The notes under the pieces: model-generated
What the model saw: only the letters and a program-made list of their open reading frames with translations
Told to the model about the DNA's origin: nothing
Databases searched by the model: none
Assembly (NCBI GenBank): GCA_016281495.1
Contig: JAEEIU010000001.1
Span: forward strand, 1 to 64,000
DNA length: 64,000 bases
DNA from: Treponema sp.
GTDB taxonomy: Bacteria; Spirochaetota; Spirochaetia; Treponematales; Treponemataceae
Direction: 5' to 3'
Shown: piece by piece, positions 6,200-15,034 of the stretch
How positions within the stretch are numbered: the first letter of the stretch is position 1
Layout of the letters: the number at the start of each line of letters is the position of its first letter
Position numbers and translations under genes: made by a program

Positions 6200-8611
6200 T
6201 CAAATCGTTGTGGGCAGGATGTTCTTTATGTCCAGCTTGCCGTCGGTTAATGGCGCTTTGTACAGGCGGTCCTGATAGTAGATTTCTACTGTTTCCATGT
6301 AGGTACTGCCTGATGCAGCATAAAGGTTTGCAGATTCTATTGTTCCATCCTTCCATGAAATGTCCATGCTCAGATTTCCCTTTATTGCAACATTCTTAAG
6401 CGAACCGTCCTTCCATTTCTCCGGGAGTGCAGAAAGAAGGTCGATGACCACTACCCCATCCACAACCTCACTTTGAACAATCATCCTTGTCATTGCGGCA
6501 AGTGCCCCGAAATTTCCGTCAATCTGGAACGGAGGATGTCTGTCCAGCAGATTAGGATAAGTTGATTTTGCAAACAGCTCCTCAATGCATGAGGCGGTTT
6601 TATCTTTATTTTCAAGCGATGTCCAGAAGTTCATTATCCAAGCCTGGGACCATCCGGTGTGACCGGAACCGTTCTGAACCCTTTTTTCTATTGTCTTTAC
6701 GGCGGCTTGTGCAAGTTCCGGCGTACGGTGGATGTTTATGCTGTGTCCCGGATAAAGCCCGTACAGATGACTTATGTGGCGGTGTCCCGGTTCAACTTCT
6801 GTACATTCAACAGGCCATTCGCGGATTGTACCGTCCTCCTTTACGACAGGTCCCTCTATCTTGGAAAGCATCTGCCTTAGCTCAAGGACTTCAGGATCGG
6901 TCTCCAGTTTTCCCAAATCCAGCGCAGAGTCTATCGTTGCCTTTACAAGATGTTCAATCAGGCGGTTGTCCATGTCACAGCCCGCAGTAAAGCTGCCCTT
7001 TTGTCCGTCGGCAAGGGTAAAGCTGTTTTCCGGTGAAACTGTGGGGGAAACAACAAGATGCTTTCCGTCTGCAGAAGGCACCATATAGTCCCGGAAGAAC
7101 TCGCAGGCACGAATCATGTACTTGAAATTCTTCTTTAAAAACTTCCTGTCCAGAGTGTATTCGTAATAATCCCGGATATGAGTTGCAAGCCAAACAGCAC
7201 CCATGGGCCAATAGCTTCCCGGAATCCATGCTCCCTGTGGTGCAGTGTCTGCCCAGATGTCCGTGTTGTGGTGCATGACATAACCGTCGCAACCGTACAT
7301 TATGCGTGCAGTCTGCTTTCCGTTTTTGTATGCCCTTTTAATCAGGTTGAACAGAGGCTTTTCGCAATCCAGAAGACGGCACATTCCCGCAGGCCAGTAA
7401 TTCATCTCCGTGTTGATGTTCACCGTGTAGCGGCTTCCCCACGCAGGATTAATCTCGTTGTTCCATATTCCCTGGAGTGTTGCAGGTAAGGTTCCCGGCT
7501 TACTGCTGCTTGCCCTAAGAAGATAACGTCCGTAATTCCAGTAAAGTTCTGCAAGAGCCGGGCTGTCGGGATGTTTAAGAAGGAGCTCGTCAGTTGGAAT
7601 TGAAAGCTCCTCGGATGATTTTTCCTTTAGGCCGCTTGTAAGATCCAGGGAAATTTTCTTGAATTTTCTGGCGGATTCGCTTACGTGCATTGCCTTGATG
7701 TTCTGATATATTCCGCTGGAGGCAAAGCATATTTTCCTTAACGCACGGTCGGTGCAAAAACGCAGGAGGCCCCTGTTTCCACGATGAAGGTTGCCGCATT
7801 TTTTGGCATAATGCTTTTTCCGGTAGGCGGTTTGAATGTCCACAAAAAGTGTAGCCTCATCCGCATCCTCCACGATGATTGAGCCTCCCCTTGCACGGAC
7901 AGTTCCACCAGAAGAAAGGGCGTTAACCATAACGGTAAACGGAATGCCGTGGCTGTCCTGCATTATGAGCGTATCATCTTCTATAGAATAATATCGTCCT
8001 GTGTAAATTCCCCTGTCCAGATATGCACGGAAGTTTATGCTTTTTGGAGTATTGGCAACAAAATGGATTATGATTACATCCATGGCGGTGGAAACAAAGA
8101 CTTCGCGCGTATAGCTTATGCTGCTTCCCCTGGTGTTGCGGGAAAAGATTGCAGTGCTTGGAACTGTGGTCTCCGAATTGAATGTCGTGGTTGCAACAGC
8201 TGTCTCCAAATCCAGTTCCCGGCGGTAGGCTGTGCAGTTCTGGAATTCAAGGCTGGTGTCCGGCATGGGACCTGTAATTCCGGGGTTCTCCCTTGTGTAG
8301 CAGTCTATGTGGAGGTCTCCTGCAGTCTGGTAGGCGGCCTGTTCTGACGGTGTGCCAGTAAATGATTCAAATGCAAGTTCCTGGGCTTTTTGGACCTGCC
8401 CCTGTGAAATGTATTCCCTGATTCTGGCCAGATTTTCTTTTGCGCTCCGGTTATTGCGGTCCTGGCGGCATCCTGACCATACCGACTCCTCGTTCAATTG
8501 AATTATCTCATGTCCCGGTCTGCCGTAAACCATTGCACCAAGGCGACCGTTTCCAACAGGCAGGGCTTCGTTCCAGTCCTTGGCCGGCTGATTATACCAT
8601 AACGTATTCAT
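6200..8611 (-). CDS. Glycoside hydrolase family 95 protein (alpha-L-fucosidase type), 803 aa
   Basis: Matches GH95 over its length: the N-terminal beta-domain starts LWYNQPAKDWNEALPVGNGRLGAMVYG, and the catalytic (alpha/alpha)6 barrel carries NINTEMNYWPAG near residue 400 (the paired Asn), SPENSF near 527 (the proposed general acid Glu) and QIDGNFG near 697 (the Asp that works with the Asn pair to activate water by inversion). Family members cleave alpha-1,2-L-fucosyl or alpha-L-galactosyl ends from host or plant glycans. There is no signal peptide, so it would act in the cytoplasm on imported oligosaccharides. RBS GAGGAT precedes ATG 8611. It stands alone; the sugar isomerase locus at 33.5-39 kb could be a distant partner, which is inference. 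Confidence 0.9.
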   Translation of the reverse strand: MNTLWYNQPAKDWNEALPVGNGRLGAMVYGRPGHEIIQLNEESVWSGCRQDRNNRSAKENLARIREYISQGQVQKAQELAFESFTGTPSEQAAYQTAGDLHIDCYTRENPGITGPMPDTSLEFQNCTAYRRELDLETAVATTTFNSETTVPSTAIFSRNTRGSSISYTREVFVSTAMDVIIIHFVANTPKSINFRAYLDRGIYTGRYYSIEDDTLIMQDSHGIPFTVMVNALSSGGTVRARGGSIIVEDADEATLFVDIQTAYRKKHYAKKCGNLHRGNRGLLRFCTDRALRKICFASSGIYQNIKAMHVSESARKFKKISLDLTSGLKEKSSEELSIPTDELLLKHPDSPALAELYWNYGRYLLRASSSKPGTLPATLQGIWNNEINPAWGSRYTVNINTEMNYWPAGMCRLLDCEKPLFNLIKRAYKNGKQTARIMYGCDGYVMHHNTDIWADTAPQGAWIPGSYWPMGAVWLATHIRDYYEYTLDRKFLKKNFKYMIRACEFFRDYMVPSADGKHLVVSPTVSPENSFTLADGQKGSFTAGCDMDNRLIEHLVKATIDSALDLGKLETDPEVLELRQMLSKIEGPVVKEDGTIREWPVECTEVEPGHRHISHLYGLYPGHSINIHRTPELAQAAVKTIEKRVQNGSGHTGWSQAWIMNFWTSLENKDKTASCIEELFAKSTYPNLLDRHPPFQIDGNFGALAAMTRMIVQSEVVDGVVVIDLLSALPEKWKDGSLKNVAIKGNLSMDISWKDGTIESANLYAASGSTYMETVEIYYQDRLYKAPLTDGKLDIKNILPTTI

Positions 8612-8828
8612 CTATATCCTCGCATTTTCAATTAAGTCGGGCATAAGCCATGCCTCCATTTTAACACATAAACTATGGTTATTCCACAATTTTTTTCAGC
8701 TTGAAGAAAAAAGTGCCGGTGGCCTCCATAAACAAAAAATATCAAATAAAACTTGTTTTCTCGCCATTTTTGTACTATCATTTATATAGTGGAGAGTTAT
8801 TTGGCCTGTCTTTTTATGAGGTTTTGCC

Positions 8829-10655
8829 ATGAAGAAACTTTTTGGACTTTTTGCTATACTCTTATGCACAATCCTTTTATCATGCAACAATTTGTTTTCT
8901 GATAAAACCGGGGACATCAGTTTTTCCTTTTCTGCAGACGATGCAATACAGGCGGCCAATGCCTATTTAGCACGTGGCGCTAATAATGATGAACAGTCTG
9001 AATATATTTTCCTTGTCCAAATACAGGGCAGCGAGGGATTCCACGACTACCAGATAAAGACCGTACAGGCTACGAATGTAAGCTCCAGCTATCCCGTATC
9101 AGGCCAATATCTGACAGACAATAAGCTTGAATTTCTTTTTGATTATGTCCCGTTTGACCAAACCTACAAAGTCATGTTCGACATGTTTGCAAAAATTGAT
9201 TCAAACCTGCCGCATCTTGTTTTGTCCGGCAATTCAAATGACATAGAAGTAATGCCCTCCATCCAAACCGAAGTGGTGGTTAACATCGGAAACTTTACCA
9301 CAAGCCCCATTTCACTTAAAATCGAATATGAGGATGGCGGATTTAATACATATGAGAACCCGAGTTCAATAGCTGCTGACCCTGACATACCAGGTTATGG
9401 AATCAATTTGCTATTGTTCAAGGAATATGGTAAACTCTGGCACAGAAATGATACTACAGTTTTTCCAGTTAGAGACATATATTATGAGCTTAACTCAAAT
9501 TCAAATTTTCCTGACTCGTTTTACAGGTATTCGTTACCATATGAAGTTAGAAAAAATAATGAACCGTTTTTGAATTATTCATACGACTTTAACTTTGACA
9601 GAAATAGTTCCTCAATAAAGAATTTCCTTTACTATTATTCGTTTCCAGCATCTGCAACTTCTGAAAATTATTCTATGTCAACAGAATGGAAAGCAAAAAT
9701 ATCTAAAGGTGGTTTTACATTTGCAGAAAAACTCCCTTACTTTGAATACAGTTCTAATGATGAGGTTATAAGCGGACATAGAGATAACGTTCAATTCAAA
9801 TTTAACAAAAAGAATTATGATGGTGGATCTGCTTTTGTTTATACTGATGAATTATCCAGTTTAATTACTGGCACTTCAATTCAAAATGGAGATTCCATAG
9901 CACTGGTTTTAACTATGAAGGGGCGCAATCCAATTCCTTCCGCAACCCAATTGTATTATAAAGAGTTAACTAATAACAGTTTTCTAGACAATTCTTTGGT
10001 TGATGGCCAAGAACTTTTTGACGGAAACCGTTGTCTTAACCATAAAGTTGGAGAGACAAAGTTTGTCATTCCGCTCAACTTCCATTCAGAAGATTATAGA
10101 TACCTTATGATGTTCATAACTTCTGATCTTAGTTTAATGGAAGCGTCTTATACCTTTGATGTTGACTGGTACATTTTCCCGCAAAGAATGCAGGCCTGTG
10201 TCCTAGAAACCGTTAAAGAAGGCAACGGATATCGTTATGAGCTGAATAATAAAATATCAGATTATTATTCAACAAACCTAAGTGCAGGACAAAATTATAC
10301 TGCGAAATTAAGCGGTGTTGTCTGTAATTTCAATCAATCAGATAAAACCTTTTCCATTGCAAATACCGGGTTAAATACAGAATTGTATTACATAAAAGAT
10401 AATCCCGCTCCTGGTACAGATCCTTTTACAGCCATAAGTAATAATTCACGGACTGATAACATCAAGTTTTTGAATACCTATGTTACAACTTATTATGATG
10501 AAATGATACATAATTATGATTTTGAATTTAAAGCTATTACAAATCTTTCAGGCAACCCGAACACGGCATACAAATTCATGTGCCACGCAAATTGCACAAA
10601 CACAAATAATTTGATGGTTATAAGGGATTATTCTTTCATTTTTGAAAATAATTAA
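8829..10655 (+). CDS. Large predicted lipoprotein of unknown function, 608 aa
   Basis: It begins MKKLFGLFAILLCTILLSC, a clear lipoprotein signal with lipobox LLSC at residue 19, and is preceded by GAGG. The mature protein is beta-rich with many Asn, Tyr, Ser and Phe, and looks like an extracellular or outer-membrane-anchored protein. I recognise no domain. Base composition is uneven: the first 550 nt resemble neighbouring genes, while from about 9400 to the end the DNA is distinctly AT-rich by eye. That may mean a mosaic origin. It is divergent from the GH95 gene and followed by an inverted pair of hairpin repeats. Confidence 0.75.
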   Translation: MKKLFGLFAILLCTILLSCNNLFSDKTGDISFSFSADDAIQAANAYLARGANNDEQSEYIFLVQIQGSEGFHDYQIKTVQATNVSSSYPVSGQYLTDNKLEFLFDYVPFDQTYKVMFDMFAKIDSNLPHLVLSGNSNDIEVMPSIQTEVVVNIGNFTTSPISLKIEYEDGGFNTYENPSSIAADPDIPGYGINLLLFKEYGKLWHRNDTTVFPVRDIYYELNSNSNFPDSFYRYSLPYEVRKNNEPFLNYSYDFNFDRNSSSIKNFLYYYSFPASATSENYSMSTEWKAKISKGGFTFAEKLPYFEYSSNDEVISGHRDNVQFKFNKKNYDGGSAFVYTDELSSLITGTSIQNGDSIALVLTMKGRNPIPSATQLYYKELTNNSFLDNSLVDGQELFDGNRCLNHKVGETKFVIPLNFHSEDYRYLMMFITSDLSLMEASYTFDVDWYIFPQRMQACVLETVKEGNGYRYELNNKISDYYSTNLSAGQNYTAKLSGVVCNFNQSDKTFSIANTGLNTELYYIKDNPAPGTDPFTAISNNSRTDNIKFLNTYVTTYYDEMIHNYDFEFKAITNLSGNPNTAYKFMCHANCTNTNNLMVIRDYSFIFENN

Positions 10656-10665
10656 TGGGAAATCT

Positions 10666-10808
10666 CACGGATTCGCAAGTCGCTTGTTGCGACTATTTTA
10701 ATAAATTTCCACACCGAAATATCAAGAAGTGACATATTCGGAATAAGAGCAAAAAAACAATTCATACAAAATTTAAAGAAAAACCGTAGATTTTTCGAAT
10801 CCGTGTGG
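10666..10808. repeat. Inverted pair of box-plus-hairpin repeats (copies 5 and 6)
   Basis: Copy 5 (+) has CACGGATTCG at 10666-10675, then AGTCGC/GCGACT (10678-10694, TTGTT loop). Copy 6 (-) has CACACGGATTCG reading from 10808 to 10797, then a GAAAAA/TTTTTC hairpin (10779-10797). They face each other across about 85 nt. Copy 5 is placed to end transcription of the lipoprotein gene that stops at 10655. Confidence 0.6.
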
Positions 10809-10890
10809 CATTAAAAAATTGACTTACACCAATCAGCATACACGGGAGCATAAAAAATCTCTGTTTTTTTTTAAAATATTTCAATATTAT

Positions 10891-10919
10891 TTGCAAATTC
10901 TTTAAACTGCCTTTATAAT
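10891..10919 (+). promoter_or_regulatory. Promoter for the methyltransferase gene, probably leaderless
   Basis: TTGCAA (10891-10896), 17-nt spacer, TATAAT (10914-10919). The ATG at 10927 begins 7 nt after the -10 box, where transcription should start, and no ribosome site fits between. Confidence 0.75.
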
Positions 10920-10926
10920 TAATTTT

Positions 10927-11655
10927 ATGGTTTCAATTCAAAATCTTGTAGAGTATTATGATGAGCTCTATCCGGTATCGGAGGCTCAAAAAAAGTTTTA
11001 TGATAAAATTTCACTGGATTTTCAGCAGCCGGTGCGTTATCTTCGTACCAGTTGTGGTGCTGGCCTTTTTGAACATTTGCTTGCACGAGATGGCGCAGAT
11101 GTTACGGGGATCGAATATTTTCCCGAGCTTTTAAGGTCGGCAAATTTACGAAGAAGAAACCAGCTCATGGCAATAAGGTTTTTTCAAATGTCCGAGCTGG
11201 ACATGGCCAGATTTTTGGGAAAAGGCTTTTACAACATCCTGTCCAACCTGTCCAACCGCATAATATATATTCACGACAAGACCCTTTTGAGGAAATTCTT
11301 TTTTGACAGCAAACAGCTTCTTTCTGAAAACGGCAAACTGATTCTTGAATTCTACAATTATGACAAATTCAATCAGCCCGGAATGTACCTGCCGCAAAGG
11401 GAAAGCCTGCGTGCCAAAATGACGACCAAACTCGAGGCCTCAAATGACGGACTGTGGACTGTAAATCAAACCATAGAAACCGGAAGCGGGCGCATACTCC
11501 CCGTAATGGAAAATGAAGTTGTGTTCCTGCCAAAGCCGGACGAGATAAAGCTTTTTGCAAAAGAGGCGGGATTCAACAATATCGAGTATTTTTCGGATTT
11601 TGAGATGTCCCCTTTTACCGGAAAAGAAGACACCGTCATTGCAAGGATAAGCTGA
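10927..11655 (+). CDS. Class I SAM-dependent methyltransferase-like protein, 242 aa
   Basis: The order of elements fits a Rossmann-fold methyltransferase. A first strand and loop YLRTSCGAGLFEHLLARDGA (about 39-58) replaces the usual D-G-C-G-T-G motif; the acidic end of strand 2 follows in VTGIEYFPELL; a later strand has NGKLILEFYNYD, typical of motif III. The substrate is unknown. The start ATG 10927 has no ribosome site and sits about where transcription from 10891-10919 should begin. It ends directly against the stop of the convergent ricT gene, with no bases between. Confidence 0.75.
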   Translation: MVSIQNLVEYYDELYPVSEAQKKFYDKISLDFQQPVRYLRTSCGAGLFEHLLARDGADVTGIEYFPELLRSANLRRRNQLMAIRFFQMSELDMARFLGKGFYNILSNLSNRIIYIHDKTLLRKFFFDSKQLLSENGKLILEFYNYDKFNQPGMYLPQRESLRAKMTTKLEASNDGLWTVNQTIETGSGRILPVMENEVVFLPKPDEIKLFAKEAGFNNIEYFSDFEMSPFTGKEDTVIARIS

Positions 11656-12579
11656 TCAGTTGATTTCCCAGCGGTTGCCCTTTCTTGTAAAGCGAGAAGC
11701 ATTCACTTCAAGAAGGCGGCCGTCATCTCCACTCATCTTTACCATGGAGGTGATGGGATTAACCTCATTGATCCTGAACATGGTACCGTCGTATTGAACG
11801 CGGGTTCCTTCGTTGGGCAAAGTCCTTTTGGCCTCGGCATACCAGTCATATTCATAACTCAGGCAGCACAAAAGCCTTCCGCACTGTCCGCTTATCTTCA
11901 TTGAATTCAGGCTCAGGTTCTGTTCCTTTGCCATCCTTATGCTCACAGGCCTAAGCTTGTCATTTACCTGATGGCAGCAATATGGCCTTCCGCAGACACC
12001 AAGGCCACCTGTAATGCGGCTTTCGTCCCGGACACCAATCTGCCTTAATTCAATCCTCATCTTGAACACGGCAACAAGGTCCTTTACCAGTTCACGGAAA
12101 TCCACACGGTTGTCGCTGGAGAAAAAGAACAGGGCCTTTGGTTCACCTACAAGGAAATGCACGGTTATAAGCTTCATGTCCAGATTGTGGTACGCAACTT
12201 TTTCACGGAACACAGTAAACGCCTGCTTTTCCTTTTCCACAAGCTCCTCGGCATGATCCAGATCCTTTTTGTCGGCCATCCTTGTAACCTGAACCACATC
12301 ATTCGGCTTGATTCCCACAGGTTTCTTTGAGCGGCCAAGATTGATTGCAAGGTCATCGCCATAACGGGTCGGAACAATCACCTTTTGACCGTCTGCAGGG
12401 GTAATTCCCTCAGGCATGGTGGCATAAATGCCTTCGCTTGAATAAACCAGCTTTAGTTTATAAAGATTGTCCGGAAATACATAGTTTTTGGAATACGAAC
12501 TGTCACTGCCCTCATCATCCTCAAGAGCGGCTATGTCCAGGCTTTCATCATCTATGTCTTTTTCAAATATATCTGACAT
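11656..12579 (-). CDS. ricT: PSP1-domain protein, RicT/YaaT-like, 307 aa
   Basis: Contains the PSP1 C-terminal domain with its two cysteine clusters, GVCGRPYCCHQ and GQCGRLLCCLSYEYDWY. In Bacillus RicT these help bind [4Fe-4S] clusters in the RicA-RicF-RicT complex that works with RNase Y in mRNA maturation. The N terminus is acidic and variable. No RicA or RicF is visible in this window, so the role in spirochaetes is open. RBS GGGAG precedes ATG 12579. It is the last gene of the M23-bactofilin-YaaR-RicT run. The YaaR/YaaT pairing is also seen in Firmicutes, which supports both calls. Confidence 0.85.
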   Translation of the reverse strand: MSDIFEKDIDDESLDIAALEDDEGSDSSYSKNYVFPDNLYKLKLVYSSEGIYATMPEGITPADGQKVIVPTRYGDDLAINLGRSKKPVGIKPNDVVQVTRMADKKDLDHAEELVEKEKQAFTVFREKVAYHNLDMKLITVHFLVGEPKALFFFSSDNRVDFRELVKDLVAVFKMRIELRQIGVRDESRITGGLGVCGRPYCCHQVNDKLRPVSIRMAKEQNLSLNSMKISGQCGRLLCCLSYEYDWYAEAKRTLPNEGTRVQYDGTMFRINEVNPITSMVKMSGDDGRLLEVNASRFTRKGNRWEIN

Positions 12580-12617
12580 TCTTTTCTCCCGTTAAAAAGC
12601 TTTTCCCCTGAAACCCG

Positions 12618-13148
12618 TCACGTTGCCATCAAATCCACAAGCAGACCGTTGATTTCGTCGATTTTCTTCAGCATCAAAAGCGTTTCGGAATGTCCTGTCA
12701 AAAGCCACCTTGCAAGCTCATCCAGTTTTTGGTTGATTACAACCACCTGAGTTTGAACCTTGCCTTTACGGCCTTTTTTGGCGGGACGTGCATGCTGTTC
12801 TATGGTAAAATTATTCTTGACCACATAGCGCATGAACTGGCTCACTTTTTTCCGGTAATCCGCAAAATTGTCGGGCATCTGACATTCCTTCAGCTTGTCC
12901 GCGGCAATATCGGCGGCATCCTTCAAATAGCGGGCGGCCTCCTCAACTCCCATTCCTGCAATTTCAACTGGAAATCCCTCCATCTGCAGCTGATGTTCCA
13001 TACGGGATTTTTCAAAGGCTGTGGCAAATGCAGATTTTTTTACTTCACCCGATTTTTCTTTTTTGTTGGTTTTTCGGGCATTCTCTGCGGCAGCTAATTG
13101 GGTAGCATTAAAATACAGGCCGGAACTGACTGAATCCACTCCGTCCAT
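12618..13148 (-). CDS. YaaR-like (DUF327) protein, 176 aa
   Basis: A mostly helical protein with conserved core KDAADIAADKLKEC, YRKKVSQFMRYVVKNN and the C-terminal VVVINQKLDELARWLL ... LLMLKKIDEINGLLVDL, the shape of the DUF327/YaaR family. The function of that family is not established. It begins MDGVDSV with GGAG 6 nt before the start and lies 3 nt after the bactofilin stop, so it is co-transcribed with bactofilin and RicT. Identification rests on these motifs and on the neighbour RicT. Confidence 0.75.
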   Translation of the reverse strand: MDGVDSVSSGLYFNATQLAAAENARKTNKKEKSGEVKKSAFATAFEKSRMEHQLQMEGFPVEIAGMGVEEAARYLKDAADIAADKLKECQMPDNFADYRKKVSQFMRYVVKNNFTIEQHARPAKKGRKGKVQTQVVVINQKLDELARWLLTGHSETLLMLKKIDEINGLLVDLMAT

Positions 13149-13151
13149 ATG

Positions 13152-13736
13152 CTACTCCAGATAATCGTCGTCCAAATCAGGATCAGGTAAAATTGTATCG
13201 GGGATATTGATCTGGGGTGTTGCCGGCGATGCATTCTGTGATGCAACTGGCTCCGTCTGTGGTGTTACCGGTGATGAAGCAGACAAATCCGAGAACATCG
13301 AATGATCCACCGAAATGTGTATGTCCTGTAAAATTGATTTTGATGCAATGGCCTGAGTATTCTGCCATGAGTCAACGGCATCGCTGTACTGCGTGGGATC
13401 CTTTAATGAAATGCAGTGGCCATGGATGATTACCTTTTCGTCTGCCTGAAGCCTGTGGGTCTGAATGTCACCTATTACCACGGATGAAGAAAGAAGCCTT
13501 ACCATTTCCACAGCATTGATGTTGCCTTTTACAACACCGGAGACAATAATTGATTTTGCCGTGATGCTTCCGTTTACCCTTGCGTTTTCTCCAACAATGA
13601 CATTTCCGGTTGCCTCCAGATTTCCATCCAGATCACCAAAAACACTCATTGAACCGCTGACCTTCATGTCGCCGCGAATTAATGAGTCCCTTCCGATTAT
13701 GCTGTTTATTGAAACGTCGTCGTTGAATAATGCCAT
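13152..13736 (-). CDS. Bactofilin-family polymer-forming cytoskeletal protein, 194 aa
   Basis: The central part is the repeating right-handed beta-helix of bactofilins: DSLIRGDMKVSGSMSVFGDL, then GNVIVGENARVNGSITA and GVVKGNINA turns, each about 17-18 residues. A disordered Ser/Pro/Gln tail ends in an acidic patch. Bactofilins form membrane-associated filaments that place cell-wall enzymes. It starts right after the stop of the M23 peptidase gene, a classic pairing in which the filament localises the peptidase to set cell shape. No clear ribosome site precedes the ATG, so translation is probably coupled to the peptidase gene. Confidence 0.9.
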   Translation of the reverse strand: MALFNDDVSINSIIGRDSLIRGDMKVSGSMSVFGDLDGNLEATGNVIVGENARVNGSITAKSIIVSGVVKGNINAVEMVRLLSSSVVIGDIQTHRLQADEKVIIHGHCISLKDPTQYSDAVDSWQNTQAIASKSILQDIHISVDHSMFSDLSASSPVTPQTEPVASQNASPATPQINIPDTILPDPDLDDDYLE

Positions 13737-14750
13737 TTATTTGATGTTTATATATTTTGACGGGTCTACAACGTCTGAACCGATGTGAATCTCGTAATGC
13801 AGGTGAGGACCAGTTGAAATACCGGTGTTTCCGATGGTTCCGATAATCTGCCTCTGTGACACCTGATCACCCTTTTCTACGCGAACTGTTCCCAGGTGGG
13901 CATAACGAGTGTAAATGCCGTGCTTGTGCTTGATTACGACAAAGTTTCCATAACCGTCGTCATAACCAACCGTGACAACCTGACCGTTTGCGGTTGCCAT
14001 AACTCCATCTCCACTGCGGTAAGTACTAAAGTCAATTCCACGGTGGATGTACCAAAGGCCCGTAATCGGGTGTACGTTCTGTCCAAAAGCCATTGAAATA
14101 TGACCGATACCGTTTTTAACCGGCCAGATGTTCGGAATGTCGGTAAAGAATTCTCCCTGGCTTTCGAGCATTTTAGCTATCTGTTCTACAGGCTGAACTG
14201 CGCTTTCCAGATAAGATGTAAACTGCTTTATGTCCGCTGTCTCGCGGAGTGAACCGGATGCAAGGTCCTGTGTGTCAAAAAGTGATGCAAGGTCGCTGTT
14301 GCTGCCGGTGGATTTTGTTGTCTGCTCGCTCTGGTTGATTCCCAAGAGTGAAAGTGACTGGCTTAAAGAAGTCTGAAAACGTTTTGCCGTCTGCAAAAGA
14401 GTGTTGTTTTCATCACGAAGTTCATCAAGACTGGCCAAAGTCTCACGGTTTTCGTTCCTGAGGCGGGCAATCTCCGCACCTGTACTGGCTGAACGTCTTG
14501 TAAACGGAATGAATGAAAGGATTATGCCCACAACGATGACGATTCCCATCAAAACTGCAAATACATTGGTCTGAAGGTTGATGACCTTGCCGTTGGAATG
14601 CGGAACGACCATTATGGTAAGCTTTTTATCAAAGATATGGAAGAATTTTACAAAACCTCGTCCAATTGCAGAAAAAAAGGCACCTATGCCATGACCAACC
14701 CGAGTAACAATGTTTTTCTCTATTTTTTTATAATGCCGTGTGCGTGCCAC
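13737..14750 (-). CDS. M23-family peptidoglycan metallopeptidase with coiled coil, 337 aa
   Basis: Starts with GTG 14750 after a strong GGAGGA site. After a basic N terminus there is one transmembrane helix (VFAVLMGIVIVVGIILSFI), a coiled coil (EIARLRNENRETLASLDELR) and a C-terminal LytM/M23 domain with zinc ligands in HRGIDFS and HLHYEIH, plus the GDGVMATANGQVV and GYGNFVVIKHKHG strands. It should be anchored in the inner membrane and cut peptide cross-links in the periplasm. The active-site set looks complete. It leads the bactofilin operon and probably shapes the helical cell, an inference from bactofilin/M23 pairs in other bacteria. Confidence 0.9.
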   Translation of the reverse strand: MARTRHYKKIEKNIVTRVGHGIGAFFSAIGRGFVKFFHIFDKKLTIMVVPHSNGKVINLQTNVFAVLMGIVIVVGIILSFIPFTRRSASTGAEIARLRNENRETLASLDELRDENNTLLQTAKRFQTSLSQSLSLLGINQSEQTTKSTGSNSDLASLFDTQDLASGSLRETADIKQFTSYLESAVQPVEQIAKMLESQGEFFTDIPNIWPVKNGIGHISMAFGQNVHPITGLWYIHRGIDFSTYRSGDGVMATANGQVVTVGYDDGYGNFVVIKHKHGIYTRYAHLGTVRVEKGDQVSQRQIIGTIGNTGISTGPHLHYEIHIGSDVVDPSKYINIK

Positions 14751-14896
14751 GAGATCCTCCGAATTCTTCGTTGTCAGTATAGCATATCCGTGCTTTAAGT
14801 GTCAAACCATAAATGCCTTTTATAAGGATAAAAGTCTGTTATTTTTTGCAAAATTTTGACATCTTCAACCCTTTTAAGACTTTATTCAAAATAAAT

Positions 14897-14925
14897 TTGA
14901 CTTAAAAACATTTCTGCATTATAAT
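14897..14925 (+). promoter_or_regulatory. Strong sigma70-like promoter upstream of the tatD operon
   Basis: TTGACT (14897-14902), 17-nt spacer, TATAAT (14920-14925). Transcription should start near 14932, giving a leader of about 100 nt that contains an intrinsic terminator before tatD. Confidence 0.8.
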
Positions 14926-14931
14926 TATCGG

Positions 14932-15006
14932 TAGTTTAGGATACTTAAATAAGTTTATTCGCTTGGAAACTCTGATTTAGACGTTTAGTTCTGTCAGGGT
15001 TTTTTA
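14932..15006 (+). ncRNA. Candidate small RNA or attenuator leader of about 75 nt
   Basis: Between the predicted start of transcription and tatD lies a stem AAACTCTGA (14967-14975) / TCAGGGTTT (14994-15002) with a T run (15000-15005), which is an intrinsic terminator. A small upstream hairpin ACTT/AAGT sits at 14943-14952. Promoter plus terminator define a short RNA; readthrough would feed the tatD operon. I do not recognise a known riboswitch, tRNA or 6S RNA. Confidence 0.55.
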
Positions 15007-15034
15007 TTATATTTTAATTGAAAGGAAGCAAGCC

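Noticed and set aside
7660-7690. Further copy of the GCGGATTCG box
   Set aside because: It lies inside the GH95 coding sequence, lacks the CAC part of the box and the following hairpin.
14932-15006. tRNA or known riboswitch in the tatD leader
   Set aside because: No cloverleaf, no CCA-end pairing and no riboswitch core that I recognise; only the terminator stem is convincing.
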